From: JALOLG01 sp963776935
GTDB taxonomy: Bacteria > Actinomycetota > Acidimicrobiia > Acidimicrobiales > Ilumatobacteraceae
Direction: 5' to 3'
Length of the DNA stretch: 64,000 nt
Assembly (NCBI GenBank): GCA_963776935.1
Contig: CAVZOP010000006.1
Location: 124,001-188,000, forward strand
Within the stretch, counting starts at the first letter, position 1. Every line of letters starts with the position of its first letter. Both the position numbers and the translations under genes were made by a program. Of this stretch, positions 39,789 through 48,878 are shown piece after piece. The notes beneath the pieces were generated by a model. It was given only the letters and a program-made list of their open reading frames with translations. It was not told the origin of the DNA and ran no database searches.

Positions 39789-40877
39789 ATGGCAGACAAG
39801 GCACCGAGCCCAATCCCAGTGAACAAGCTGTCCAAGTACTTTGAGGACCGCCCGCCTGAGGATGACCGGGCGATCGCCGTGGAACGTCGCTTCCACGTGG
39901 CCGCCGATCGCCCACCGCGAGTTGAGAGCCGGGTGGAGGCGGTGGACCGCGGTGACGGAGAGGCCCACTGGGAAGTGATCGTGGAGATCGACGGCATCCG
40001 GACCGATGTCAGGGCTCAGCCCCCGGCATTGCGCGGCGACGCCACGAGGATCAAGAAGCGCAGGGTCAGCGAGGAGCGGCTCGCCGAACAGCTGACCGCG
40101 TTCGTCCCCGACCATCTCGGATTCAGCGCCACGCCACACCAGCGGATCAAGGGGCTCCGAACGATCCGGCCCTCGTCGCGTCGCCGGGTGGCCACGACCA
40201 TCTTCGGCACGGACAACCGCTTGATCTTCCAGGACACCTCGTACCCCTGGTCGACCGTTGGTCTCGTCGAGACAAACCGCGGCTCCGGATCCGGCGTGAT
40301 GATCGGTCCACGTCACTTACTGACGGTCAGCCATGTCATCGACTGGACCGCGCCTGCTGGATTCGCAGCTGACTGGGTCCGGTTCACCCCATCGTTCTTC
40401 GACGGAGGTGCACCGTTCGGCGAGGCGTACGGCATCCACATCTATTGGTACGTCCAGGAGGATGGTGACGGCTTCATCACCGGCAGCGAGGGTGACTTCG
40501 ACTACGTCGTCGTGGTACTCGACCGGAGACTTGGTCAGACGACCGGTTGGATGGGCGCACGCGGGTACGACGATGACTGGGATGATCTCGCTGCCTGGTC
40601 GCACATGGGCTACCCCGGCGACCTGAACAGCGGTCAACGGCCGTCGTGGCAAGGCGGCTTCCGAATCGACGGAACCGATGCGTCGGCGCAGTCGATCCTC
40701 CACCAAGCGGACGTATTCCCGGGTCAATCGGGCGGTCCGGTGTTCGGCTTCTGGGATGGTGACGTCGGGCCACGTGCGGTCGCGGTTCAGTCGTGGCAAA
40801 CCACTTCGGACAACGGCGCCAGCGGCAGTATGGACATGAGGGACCTCGTAGCGCTCGCACGAACCGAGTTCGCCTGA
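39789..40877 (+). CDS. Cytoplasmic trypsin-like (chymotrypsin-fold) serine protease
   Basis: A 362-residue protein without signal peptide. Residues 1-150 are an uncharacterised charged N-terminal region (KYFEDRPPEDDRAIAVERRF). Residues ~155-360 form a V8/trypsin-type domain: GSGSGVMIGPRHLLTVSHVI with catalytic His182, the acid in GDFDYVVVVLDRRLG (Asp236 or Asp238) and the nucleophile in VFPGQSGGPVFG (Ser314). The oxyanion Gly residues are all present. ATG 39789 follows GAGAGGACGG. An intracellular trypsin-fold protease is unusual in bacteria. Such proteases occur as effectors in several conflict systems, but no gasdermin or CHAT partner is visible here. Confidence 0.85.
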   Translation: MADKAPSPIPVNKLSKYFEDRPPEDDRAIAVERRFHVAADRPPRVESRVEAVDRGDGEAHWEVIVEIDGIRTDVRAQPPALRGDATRIKKRRVSEERLAEQLTAFVPDHLGFSATPHQRIKGLRTIRPSSRRRVATTIFGTDNRLIFQDTSYPWSTVGLVETNRGSGSGVMIGPRHLLTVSHVIDWTAPAGFAADWVRFTPSFFDGGAPFGEAYGIHIYWYVQEDGDGFITGSEGDFDYVVVVLDRRLGQTTGWMGARGYDDDWDDLAAWSHMGYPGDLNSGQRPSWQGGFRIDGTDASAQSILHQADVFPGQSGGPVFGFWDGDVGPRAVAVQSWQTTSDNGASGSMDMRDLVALARTEFA

Positions 40878-41381
40878 CCTTCGGTTCCGCGGTTCGCAAC
40901 CGCCAGCGGGCCCAGAAACTTGTCGGACAACTGCGCTGGACCGCGCGACGGGTTGTCTGTTCACGTACAACCGAAAATCGCACGAAGACTGCCTCATTTT
41001 CAGTCAGTACGACTGGCAGGTCTGATCGCATGGTCCGGGAGTGGTTTCCGTCCGGCTCGCTCCAACGCCCCGTCGCTTGTCCCGTCAAACCTTCAAAACG
41101 CAACGGACGCGGGATAATCGAACCGTCATCCGTTCGATCCCTTTGAACCTGGTCACAGCATGTGACGCCAGGTCAGCGACCGCTTCTGCGAACGCTCGAT
41201 GATCTCGATGATCGATACCAGGCGGCAGGTACTCGAAGTGAGTTCCAGCGGGTGCGAGACGTCATGCCACTCCAACCAACCGAGCTCTCGACGGGTGTCG
41301 AAGCTCTGCTCGTTCCGATCCCGCTCACGGCAGGACTCAATCGATGAGGAATTGCCGGCCTGCCGCCACGCCGATAACCAG
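40878..41381. other. Gap between the protease and DUF1643 genes
   Basis: A minus-strand frame at 41153-41410 reads WLEWHDVSHPLELTSSTCRL and VSIIEIIERSQKRSLTWRHM and looks mildly coding-like, but it lacks a clear ribosome site. It is left uncalled. Nothing else stands out. Confidence 0.3.
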
Positions 41382-41879
41382 GTGGCCGTGACGAATGACT
41401 TTGCAGACACCGCCGGCTACAGCGACGATGGGCTCTACCGGTGGTGGTACGAACGCCGATGGGCAGACGGCCCCGGGATGTGCTGGATCGGACTGAACCC
41501 AAGCACCGGCGACACGACGGGGCGGCCTCGACCCACCCTCGGCAAGGTCGTGGCCCGCGCCAAGGAGTCCGGGCTCGCCGCAGTCATCGTGGTCAACCTG
41601 TTTTCTTGGCGGGCGACGAAACCCGCCGACCTGAAGCGCGCTGCGATCACGCACGACATCGTCGGCAGTCGAACCAACGCGGTGATCGCTGAGATGAGCA
41701 AGCGCTCTGCGATCACGCTGGCAGCGTGGGGAGCTCACGGCAGCCTGGGCGGACGCGGCCGCGAGGTAGTTGCCCTCCTCGACCGACCGGTGTGCCTTGG
41801 TGTCACCGCCAGCGGCAAACCACGCCATCCCCTGTACGTCACGGCTGACACTCGAGCCATCTCGTACGCGCCGAGCTGA
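41382..41879 (+). CDS. DUF1643 family protein
   Basis: The conserved DUF1643 pattern is complete: YRWWYERRWADGPGMCWIGL, LNPSTGDTTGRPRPTLGKVV, VVNLFSWRATKPADL, GSRTNAVIAEM, LAAWGAHGSLGGRGREVVAL and VTASGKPRHPLYV. The family (~150-180 residues) has no established biochemical function. GTG 41382 or 41388 fits the domain start; the longer open frame from 41199 adds non-conserved residues. It lies downstream of, and on the same strand as, the cytoplasmic protease. Confidence 0.82.
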   Translation: MAVTNDFADTAGYSDDGLYRWWYERRWADGPGMCWIGLNPSTGDTTGRPRPTLGKVVARAKESGLAAVIVVNLFSWRATKPADLKRAAITHDIVGSRTNAVIAEMSKRSAITLAAWGAHGSLGGRGREVVALLDRPVCLGVTASGKPRHPLYVTADTRAISYAPS

Positions 41880-42189
41880 CCGCCCCGGAGCGTCCGAATA
41901 TCGCGACCGATATCGCTCATTCCAACTGACACTCGGATACCGCCGGCTGGCGGACGCGCGTTGCCGGGCGGACCCTGCCCACTCTGGGGTGGTCGCGGCG
42001 GCTCCGTAGCGCCTGGTATTCGCGCCTCGGCGACGTGTCGTGCGATCTCGTTCTGCGTTAGCGTGGTGTCCCATCCGGAGTAAAGGTCGAGTTGAACCAG
42101 GGACTTGTGGCACCACCCTTTCCGCTCCCGTCGGACACGAGGTTCATCCACTCGAGACGCGGGGAGTTCGATCGCCGCACCGACGCTGT
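41880..42189. other. Convergent intergenic region
   Basis: Lies between the DUF1643 gene (+) and the SDR gene (-). No gene is supported on either strand. Confidence 0.35.
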
Positions 42190-42954
42190 TCAGCTTTGGA
42201 ACAACACGATGCCGGTGAGTTGTCCAAGACGCCGCATCAGTTCGTCCTGGAACTTAGGGTCGCGAGTGGGCGCAGCTGGAGTCTGCTGCTGGCGGTGATG
42301 CCAGTAACCGCCGGTGACGGTGGCTTCAGGGTCATTGCGGACGGCGAGCCACGTCTGCGTGAGGTGACCTAGTTCCAGATCATCGGTAGCTGACGCGCCA
42401 CCCATCTTCGTTGGGACCCAACCGGGGTCGACGACGTTGCTCAGCGTGTCCGGCCAGTTCCTCGCGACGGCCAACGCAAGCGCGGTCACGTGAAGCTTGC
42501 TGTCGCAGTACGCCTGTGTCCCGTGCCACCTTCTTCGCTTCCAGTCGATGTCGTTCAGAGCTGCAGTGCCGCTGTGATGCATTCCGCTGCTGAGATAGAC
42601 CAGCCGATCGGGCCGGTCGATGAGGGCGGTGAGCATGTACGGCGCCAGCGTGTTGACTGCGACCGTTCGCGCGTGCCCCTCGGACGTCGCGGCTCGTGTC
42701 GACTCGACGTAGATGCCGGCGTTGTGGATGACGGTATCCATGCGCCCGAGTTCGTTCACTTGCCGGGCGAGGTCCCGAGTCTCATCGGCACTGCTGAGGT
42801 CGCCGATCACGATTGGCCCGAGATCGAACGGAAGCTCGGATGCGCGTGCTCTGTTCCGGGCGTGAACGACGACCGTGTGCCCCTCGTCGACCAGGGTCCG
42901 TGCTGCAGCGAGGCCGAGTCCGTCGGTCGATCCAGTGATCAAGACGCGTGCCAT
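42190..42954 (-). CDS. SDR-family oxidoreductase
   Basis: From ATG 42954 the protein (254 residues) starts at the cofactor motif ARVLITGSTDGLGLAAARTL (TGxxxGxG). It continues with VIGDLSSADETRDL, VIHNAGIYVES (NNAG-type strand), the Ser of LVYLSSGMH and the YCDSK active-site Tyr/Lys. It is a close paralogue of the SDR at 48860-49693 in element 2. In the classical SDR pattern the sequence is YxxxK; here QAYCDSKLHV fits. Substrate unknown. It is the last gene before the right end of element 1. Confidence 0.88.
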   Translation of the reverse strand: MARVLITGSTDGLGLAAARTLVDEGHTVVVHARNRARASELPFDLGPIVIGDLSSADETRDLARQVNELGRMDTVIHNAGIYVESTRAATSEGHARTVAVNTLAPYMLTALIDRPDRLVYLSSGMHHSGTAALNDIDWKRRRWHGTQAYCDSKLHVTALALAVARNWPDTLSNVVDPGWVPTKMGGASATDDLELGHLTQTWLAVRNDPEATVTGGYWHHRQQQTPAAPTRDPKFQDELMRRLGQLTGIVLFQS

Positions 42955-43222
42955 GTGGCCATTCTCGTCGCCGGACGCGGGGAACGACCGCGGGCGCTCT
43001 CGGCGGCAAATGTCACGGGGTCGCCGGAGGCAAGTCGGGGGTACCGACCTCATCCTCCGCGAGTGCCCACCCTCAGCCTCGCCGCCGCGGCGGGCTCTGA
43101 CGTACGCAGCTCTAGCCGACGTGAACGTCGTAGATCGCTACGATCTCATCATCGAGCTGGCCATGACGTGGCTCCCGGATCTTCTGTTGGCCACCCACGG
43201 TGGTGATGTCGAGGAGGGCGTT

Positions 43223-43323
43223 CATGTACCAACCATGTACCAGCACAGCGGTAAACAACGGGGAACCACGGGGACTCACGGCCCCCGAAAATCGACCGTG
43301 AGCAGGGCGAACACGCATCTACC
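43223..43323 (+). repeat. Right-end block R1 of element 1
   Basis: The run atgtaccaaccatgtaccag...cggtaaacaacggggaacca...gagcagg is shared with 51781-51909 and more weakly with 57465-57560. Compared with R2, about 30 bases (accaggtacggccgaaacct...) are missing just before the core. Confidence 0.7.
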
Positions 43324-43366
43324 CTCATAACCCGAAGGTCGCAGGTTCAAATCCTGCCCCCGCCAC
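43324..43366 (+). repeat. Attachment core, copy 2 (element 1 / element 2 junction)
   Basis: Identical to 4521-4563 over 43 bases. It contains the anticodon loop to base 75 of tRNA-fMet but no 5' tRNA half, so it is not a tRNA gene. Confidence 0.92.
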
Positions 43367-43371
43367 TCGAT

Positions 43372-43401
43372 GAACGCCCAGGTCACACGGCCTGGGCGTT
43401 C
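43372..43401. terminator. Hairpin after attachment core 2
   Basis: gaacgcccagg (43372-43382) pairs with cctgggcgttc (43391-43401) across 8 bases. It lies between the core and the element-2 integrase, as at core 1, with a different sequence. Confidence 0.7.
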
Positions 43402-43500
43402 GACGTTGTCAGGCAGCGCGTCACCGGCGTCGTCTACCGGCCAGTGCTGATCGCGAGGCCTCTGACCTGGGGTGTTGCGGCGGTTGGTGCCGGTAGACGT

Positions 43501-44645
43501 CTACCGGTTGGCGGTGGCGATCATGGTGGCGAAGCGGTCGGCGGCCGCGGCGCTCATGCCGGGTAGCAGGTGTTGGTAGGTGTGCATCGTGAACGCCGGG
43601 TGGGCGTGACCGAGTCGTTCGGACACGACCTTGATCGATTCGCCGGAGGCGACGAGCAGTGAGGCGTGGGTGTGGCGCAGGTCGTGGAATCGGATTCGTG
43701 GGAGGTCGCTGCTGCGCGACGATGCGGTCGAACAGTTGCGTCAGTCGATTGTGGGTTGAGGTAGCGGCCGGTCGGGTTGCAGAACATCCAGTCGTCGATG
43801 CCGTTCGGAAGGCCGTCGCGTGTGAAGTCGTCGCCGCCAACGTCGCAGCAGGTCGATCGTTGCTTGGTCGAGTTCGACGGTGCGTCGGCTGGTGCGGGTC
43901 TTGACGCCGAACTCGACGGGTTGCCCGCCGACGCATTGCACCGGTGCGTCGGATCGACAGCCGGCGCGCGGTCGGTGTCGAGGTCGCACCATTTGAGTCC
44001 GACGATCTCGCCTCGGCGCATGCCGGTGTGAGCGGCGAGGTGCAGGGCGGTGTAGAGGCGATGGTGGCGAGAGTTGGCGAGGAAAGTTGCAAGCTCAGAC
44101 GCTGTCCATGAGCCGGGCGATCGGACCTCCTGCGCGTGGGAGTTTGAGTTGTGCGCTGGCGGCGACGTTGCGGATGACGAGTTGGCGTTCGGTGGCGAGG
44201 CCGAGCGCGGCTCGGACGATCATGTGCACTTCGAGGATCGTCTTGGGTGCGAGCCCGTCGTGGTGTCGGCCGCCGGTCACGAGCCAGATGTTGGTACAGG
44301 TGCTCGAGGTGATCGACGCGGAGGCGGCGCAGCGGGATGTCGCCGATCGCTGGTGTGATGTAGTGCTTGATGAACCAGGCGTACCGGTATGCGGTGGTGG
44401 CTCGAACTTGGCGTCGTTTGCGTGGCATCCACGTCTCGTGCAGAAACGTCGATACGGTGATCGGCCAGCCCGTTGCCGGTTGTTGATGCGCGTGGTTCGA
44501 GTTCGAGGCGCCGACGAACTGCTTCGGCTTCATCGCGGTCGTGGCCGACGGGATGCCATCGTCGACGCTCCTTTCCGCTGAGCGGGTCGAGGCCGTCGTA
44601 TGCGACGACGTAGAAGCGATCATTGCGTTGGACGATGTAGCTCAT
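43501..44645 (-). pseudogene. Tyrosine integrase of element 2, frameshifted
   Basis: ATG 44645 begins SYIVQRNDRFYVVAYDGLDP and RRRWHPVGHDRDEAEAVRRR, the same N-terminal design as the other integrases. Later pieces in other frames are LAPKTILEVHMIVRAALGLA, MRRGEIVGLKWCDLDTDR (first catalytic Arg) and DWMFCNPTGRYLNPQ. The tail ends as FATMIATANR at 43501. Several frame changes are needed to read it through. The gene is either inactive or affected by sequencing indels. It points toward core 2. Confidence 0.8.
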
Positions 44646-44800
44646 TGCTGAGCATCGGCAAACTTCGGGACCAACCCGAAGATCACGCCTTGGCGAGTGC
44701 TTGGGCCGTGGCGGGGCCCATCCTCGATGCGGCACGGGTGCGAGGTCACTGCCTCCCGTCGGTGTTAGACGATGCCTTCGACCTTCGGCCACCCGTCGCT

Positions 44801-45434
44801 CTAGCCGACGATGGAGATGGAGACGTCGCCCTCCATCCCGACGAGCTGTTCGGGTGTGGCTTCGTACCTGCCGATGAGGACGACACTGTCGTCGAACTCG
44901 ATGCCATCGGCGTTGTAGTAGAAGCCGAGGTTGCCCCACGGCACGAAGTAGATGAGGTCGCCGTTCTCGGAGTCGTGTCCGGGTTCGACGACGTCGAGCC
45001 CGCCCGGCGGATAGCCGATCTTCTCTCGCCCGTTGAACTCCTCGAACTCGATCGTGAGCGGTAGCCGAGCCAGAAAGCTGCGGACGGTGGCGTTGTCTTC
45101 GACGATCGTGACGTCGACCTCCGCGTCCGGCCCGGTGAAGCGGACGATCGTGCCCACGATGGCGTCGGGTGCTCTCGTTGATGTAGTCGGTTCCGAACGC
45201 GGCGTAGGAGCGGAGACTGCGGCGGATCGTGGTTGACGCCGGATCGGTGGTCGGGGCGCTTGCGGACGGTTGAGTTGCTGCCGGTGCAGTTTCTGCTGCC
45301 GTACCCGTGTACGTGCTGGTTGGCGAGGCGACGATCGAGGAGGCCGAGTCGGTGGTGGTCTCATCTGACGAATTGGCGCAGCCTGTTACGGCGAGGAGGA
45401 GCGTCGTCGCTCCTGCGATGACGGATCGATACAT
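44801..45434 (-). pseudogene. Lipoprotein with a cyclophilin-like domain, one frameshift
   Basis: ATG 45434 starts a lipoprotein signal, YRSVIAGATTLLLAVTGC, with the lipobox Cys at residue 18. A Thr/Ala-rich linker follows. A shift near 45180 leads into a TM1367-type cyclophilin-like fold: GTIVRFTGPDAEVDVTIVED, LARLPLTIEFEEFNGREKIG, YPPGG, GDLIYFVPWGNLGFYYN and VLIGRYEATPEQL. The domain is a beta-barrel of unknown function frequent in redox gene neighbourhoods. It would sit on the outer face of the membrane. Confidence 0.75.
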
Positions 45435-45546
45435 ATGGGATCCTTCCGTTGGCCTTGTTGGTGGTGCCGCTCCATTCGTGGTCATGGTCGGGGTCAGCTC
45501 GGCCGTGAGGATGATGAGCGATCAAGCGTGAGCGTTCGGGGTGCCG

Positions 45547-45951
45547 TCACGAGGTCGATGATCGATATTCGTCGTCGGTGACGTGGTCACCCCAGGTCAC
45601 GACTTGACCGTTCTCGTCGGCTTCTTGGATGGCGACGTGTGCCATGAAACGATCCGGTGTCGCCCCGTGCCAGTGCTCTTCGTTGGGTTCGATGAAGACG
45701 ACGTCGCCTGGGCGGATCTCGTGCACTTCGCCGCCTCGACGGCCGACGAAGCCGATCCCATCGGTGACGTAGAGCGTCTGGCCGCGAGGGTGGGTGTGCC
45801 ATGCGGTACGTGCGCCGGGTGTGAACCTGACGTGGGCACACCCGACGCATGACTGTTCGTCGGGGTTGCGGATGCCGTCGATGTAGACCGTTCCGGTGAA
45901 CCAATCTTGTGGGCCGACGATCGTTGCGCTGCCGCTTGGGGTGAATTTCAT
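45547..45951 (-). CDS. Cupin-domain protein
   Basis: A 134-residue single-cupin protein. Motif 1 is GARTAWHTHPRGQTLYVTDG, with two His and a Gln for metal binding. Motif 2 is PGDVVFIEPNEEHWHG, with another His. The AHVAIQE strand closes the barrel. Such proteins (carboxymuconolactone-decarboxylase-associated cupins) often accompany SDR and ADH genes. ATG 45951 follows AAAGGAG. It is 25 bases downstream of the SDR gene, so co-transcribed. Confidence 0.88.
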   Translation of the reverse strand: MKFTPSGSATIVGPQDWFTGTVYIDGIRNPDEQSCVGCAHVRFTPGARTAWHTHPRGQTLYVTDGIGFVGRRGGEVHEIRPGDVVFIEPNEEHWHGATPDRFMAHVAIQEADENGQVVTWGDHVTDDEYRSSTS

Positions 45952-45976
45952 GCTCGGGCTCCTTTGGATGGGTCGT

Positions 45977-46744
45977 CTATTGGGCGGTGTAGCCGCCGTC
46001 GACGGGGAGGGCGACGCCGACGACGAAGCTCGCTCCTGGGCTGCACAGCCACAGCACGGTGGACGCGATCTCGTCCGCGCGGCCGAGGCGGCCGATCGGT
46101 TGGTTGGCGACCGCTGTTGCTTCGTCGAGTTCGCCCGAGGCGATCATGGCGGCGACCATTGGGGTGTCGAACGTTCCGGGGCAGATGGCGTTGATGCGGA
46201 TGCCGCGTGGCGCGTATTCGAGGGCGGCGCTGCGGGTGAGGCCGATGACGCCGTGTTTGGAGGCGTGGTACGCGGCGCGGCCGGGGAGGCCGACGAGCCC
46301 GCCGAGTGACGAACAGTTCACGATCGCGCCGGAGCCTTGTTCGCGCATCTGGCGGAGTTCGTGCTTCATGGATGCCCATACGCCGCGGAGGTTGACGGCG
46401 TTGACGCGGTCGAACAGGTCGGCTGGTTCGTCGGCGGCGTCGGTGGGTGGCGCTTGGATGCCGGCGTTGTTGAATGCCATGTCGAGTCGCCCGAAGGTGG
46501 CGACGGTGCGGTCGATCATCGCCGCGACCTGTGTCTCGTCGGCGACGTCGCAGGTGACGGCGAGGACCTGGTGCCCGGAGGCCCGTAGGTCTTCGGTTGC
46601 GGTGCGGAGTTCGGGTTCGTGGTGGGCGGCGAGCACGACGGCGGCGCCGGCCTCGGCGAAGGCTTTGGCGGTGGCGAGGCCCATGCCGGAGCTGGCGCCG
46701 GTGACGAGGGCGACTTGGCCGGAGAAGTCGTAGACGGGGTTCAT
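45977..46744 (-). CDS. SDR-family oxidoreductase (glucose-1-dehydrogenase-like)
   Basis: 255 residues from ATG 46744. The classical SDR pattern is complete: VALVTGASSGMGLATAKAF (nucleotide), CDVADETQ, MAFNNAGIQAPP (NNAG), VNCSSLGGLVG (Ser), AAYHASKHGVIGLTR (YxxxK) and INAICPGTFDTPM. It lies between the zinc ADH and cupin genes in one operon of element 2. Substrate unknown; it resembles the third SDR at 49690. Confidence 0.9.
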   Translation of the reverse strand: MNPVYDFSGQVALVTGASSGMGLATAKAFAEAGAAVVLAAHHEPELRTATEDLRASGHQVLAVTCDVADETQVAAMIDRTVATFGRLDMAFNNAGIQAPPTDAADEPADLFDRVNAVNLRGVWASMKHELRQMREQGSGAIVNCSSLGGLVGLPGRAAYHASKHGVIGLTRSAALEYAPRGIRINAICPGTFDTPMVAAMIASGELDEATAVANQPIGRLGRADEIASTVLWLCSPGASFVVGVALPVDGGYTAQ

Positions 46745-46769
46745 GTGGCGGGTTCTTTCGGGTGGTTGG

Positions 46770-47790
46770 TCAGACGGTGAGGAGGGTTTTGATGGCGCGT
46801 CGTTCGTCCATCGCCCGGTAGCCATCGGCGACCTGGTCGAGCGGGAGGGTGAGGTCGAAGACCTTGCCGGGGTCGATGGTGCGGTTCGAGATCAGGTCGA
46901 TCAGCTCGGGCAGGAATCGGCGCACGGGGGCGGGGCCGCCGTGGAGGTGGGCGTGGCTGAAGAACAGCTGATCGCCGGGTAGCTCGCCGTGGGTGACGCC
47001 GACGTAGCCGACATGGCCGCCGGGACGCACCGATCCGATTGCTTGCAGCATCGATTCGCGGGTGCCGACGGCCTCGATGACCGAGTGCACGCCCAACCCG
47101 TCGGTGAGGTCTTTGATGCGGGCGATGCCGTCGTCGCCGCGTTCTTCGATGATGTCGGTGGCGCCGAACTCGCGAGCGAGCTGCTGGCGGGATTCGTGGC
47201 GGCTCATGATGATGATCCGCTCGGCGCCGAGCTGTCGGGCGGCGAGCACGCCGAGCAGACCAACGGCGCCGTCACCGACGACGGCGACGGTCTTGCCCGG
47301 GCCGACCTCGGCGGCGACCGCACCGAACCATCCAGTGCCGAGCACATCCGAGGCCGCGAGGAAGCTCGGGATCAGATCCGCGGATGGCAGGTCGGGTGTG
47401 GCGACGAGGGTGCCGTCGGCGAGCGGGATGCGGGCGTACTCGGCCTGGGTGCCGATCTGACCCATCAGCTGGCGATGGATGCACGAGCTCTGGTAGCCGG
47501 CTCGGCAGATCTCGCAGGTGTTGTCGGAAGCGAAGAACGAGCCGATCACGAACTGGCCCGGCTTGATCGTCGTGACGTCGGCTCCGACGGCTTCGACGAT
47601 GCCGACGTACTCGTGACCCATCGGCGCCGCCTGCGCCGTAGTCGTCGGTGCCCCGGTAGGGCCACAAATCCGAGCCACAGACACAGGTCGCCGAGAGGCG
47701 AATGATGGCGTCGGTGGGCTCGATGATCGTCGGGTCGTCACGCTGCTCGAGGCGGACGTCGTAGGGGCCGTGCAGCACTGCACCTCGCAT
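46770..47790 (-). pseudogene. Zinc-dependent alcohol dehydrogenase, one frameshift
   Basis: ATG 47790 follows GAAGGAG. The N-terminal frame gives MRGAVLHGPYDVRLEQRDDP and ATCVCGSDLWPYRG (catalytic-zinc Cys). The frame then shifts near 47635. The rest reads MGHEYVGIVEAVG (zinc His/Glu), CEICRAGYQSSCIHR (structural-zinc cysteines), VAVVGDGAVGLLGVLAARQL (NAD(P) site) and ADGYRAMDERRAIKTLL. About 340 residues, normal for the family. One indel separates it from a working medium-chain dehydrogenase. It heads the minus-strand operon. Confidence 0.82.
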
Positions 47791-47862
47791 GTTGGAACTC
47801 CTTCAATCGATCGGCGGCACCGCTGACCTGGTGGTCGAAGCAGTGTTGTGTTGACCATCACA

Positions 47863-47877
47863 CCAGCAATTTGCTGG
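47863..47877. promoter_or_regulatory. Inverted repeat between the ADH and XRE genes
   Basis: ccagcaa-t-ttgctgg, with partly matching flanks (acaccagcaatttgctgggtgt), lies in the 161-base divergent promoter region. It is a likely operator for the XRE regulator encoded at 47952. Confidence 0.5.
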
Positions 47878-47951
47878 GTGTGGGAGGCCACGTCGAGGGG
47901 TGTACCGACAGGGCACCCCACGCCCGCCGACCGGCTCCTACGCTTGACTTC

Positions 47952-48878
47952 GTGGATCGCCGTGACGAAGTTCGTGACTTCCTGGTGTCACGCCGCGCCA
48001 AGGTGACCCCAGACCAAGTCGGACTGCCCGCCGGACACAACCGGCGCGTGCCTGGACTACGACGCAGCGAGGTCGCCGCGCTCGCCGGACTGAGCGTCGA
48101 GTACTACGCCAAGCTCGAACGGGGTGCGATCGACGGCGCGTCCGAGCAGGTTCTCGACGCGATCGCCCGTGCCTTGCAACTCGACGACGCCGAACGAGAA
48201 CACCTCACGCTGCTCGCACGGACCACCGACGGCGCAGCTGCGGTGCGTCGGCGATCGAAGCGTTCGTCGCTCGAATCGACGACCCGGCCGAGCCTGCAAT
48301 GGGCGCTCGACGCGGTCACCGCCGGGCCGGCGTTCGTGCGCAACGGCCGCATGGATGTGCTCGCCGCCAACCGGCTCGCCAGCGCCTTCTACTGCGACAT
48401 GTACGCCGACACTCGCCGGCCGCCGAACATCGCCCGGTTCACGTTCCTCGACCCGGCGGGTGAGCGCTTCTATCCCGACTGGGAATCTGCTGCCGACATC
48501 TGCGTGGCGATCCTGCGCACCGAAGCCGGACGCAACCCGCACGACAGGCTGCTCCACGACCTCGTCGGCGAGCTCTCCACCCGCAGCGACGACTTCCGTA
48601 CCCGTTGGGGCAGCCACAACGTCCGCCACCACGGCGCCGGAACCAAACGGTTCCACCATCGCGTCGTTGGCGAACTCGTCCTCGCCTATGAGGGCCTCGA
48701 GATGGCCGCCGAGCCTGGCCTCACGCTCACCATCTATACCGCTGAGCCCGGCTCGCCGTCTGACGAACGACTTCGACTGCTCGGCTCCTGGGCCGCATCA
48801 CAACAAACCGAGCAAGCAGCGCAGCACACCTCGGACGAGGTGACCATCGAGGACGCCTCGTGGCACGAGTCCTCGTAA
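47952..48878 (+). CDS. XRE-family regulator with MmyB-like ligand domain
   Basis: GTG 47952 (VDRRDEVRDFLVSRRAKVTP) is the natural start of this family. The helix-turn-helix is PGLRRSEVAALAGLSVEYYA with KLERG. The C-terminal ligand-binding half follows the MmyB pattern: LQWALDAVTAGPAFVRNGRM, ANIAR-type PPNIARFTFLDPAGERFYPD and RHHGAGTKRFHHRVVGELVL. In actinobacteria these regulators usually sit divergent to SDR or aldo/keto genes and repress them, as here. It overlaps the downstream SDR by 19 bases. Confidence 0.9.
   Translation: MDRRDEVRDFLVSRRAKVTPDQVGLPAGHNRRVPGLRRSEVAALAGLSVEYYAKLERGAIDGASEQVLDAIARALQLDDAEREHLTLLARTTDGAAAVRRRSKRSSLESTTRPSLQWALDAVTAGPAFVRNGRMDVLAANRLASAFYCDMYADTRRPPNIARFTFLDPAGERFYPDWESAADICVAILRTEAGRNPHDRLLHDLVGELSTRSDDFRTRWGSHNVRHHGAGTKRFHHRVVGELVLAYEGLEMAAEPGLTLTIYTAEPGSPSDERLRLLGSWAASQQTEQAAQHTSDEVTIEDASWHESS

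Noticed and set aside
43324..43366. Second and third tRNA-fMet genes
   Set aside because: Only the 3' half of the tRNA is present at 43324 and 51910; there is no acceptor 5' strand or D arm, so these are attachment cores.
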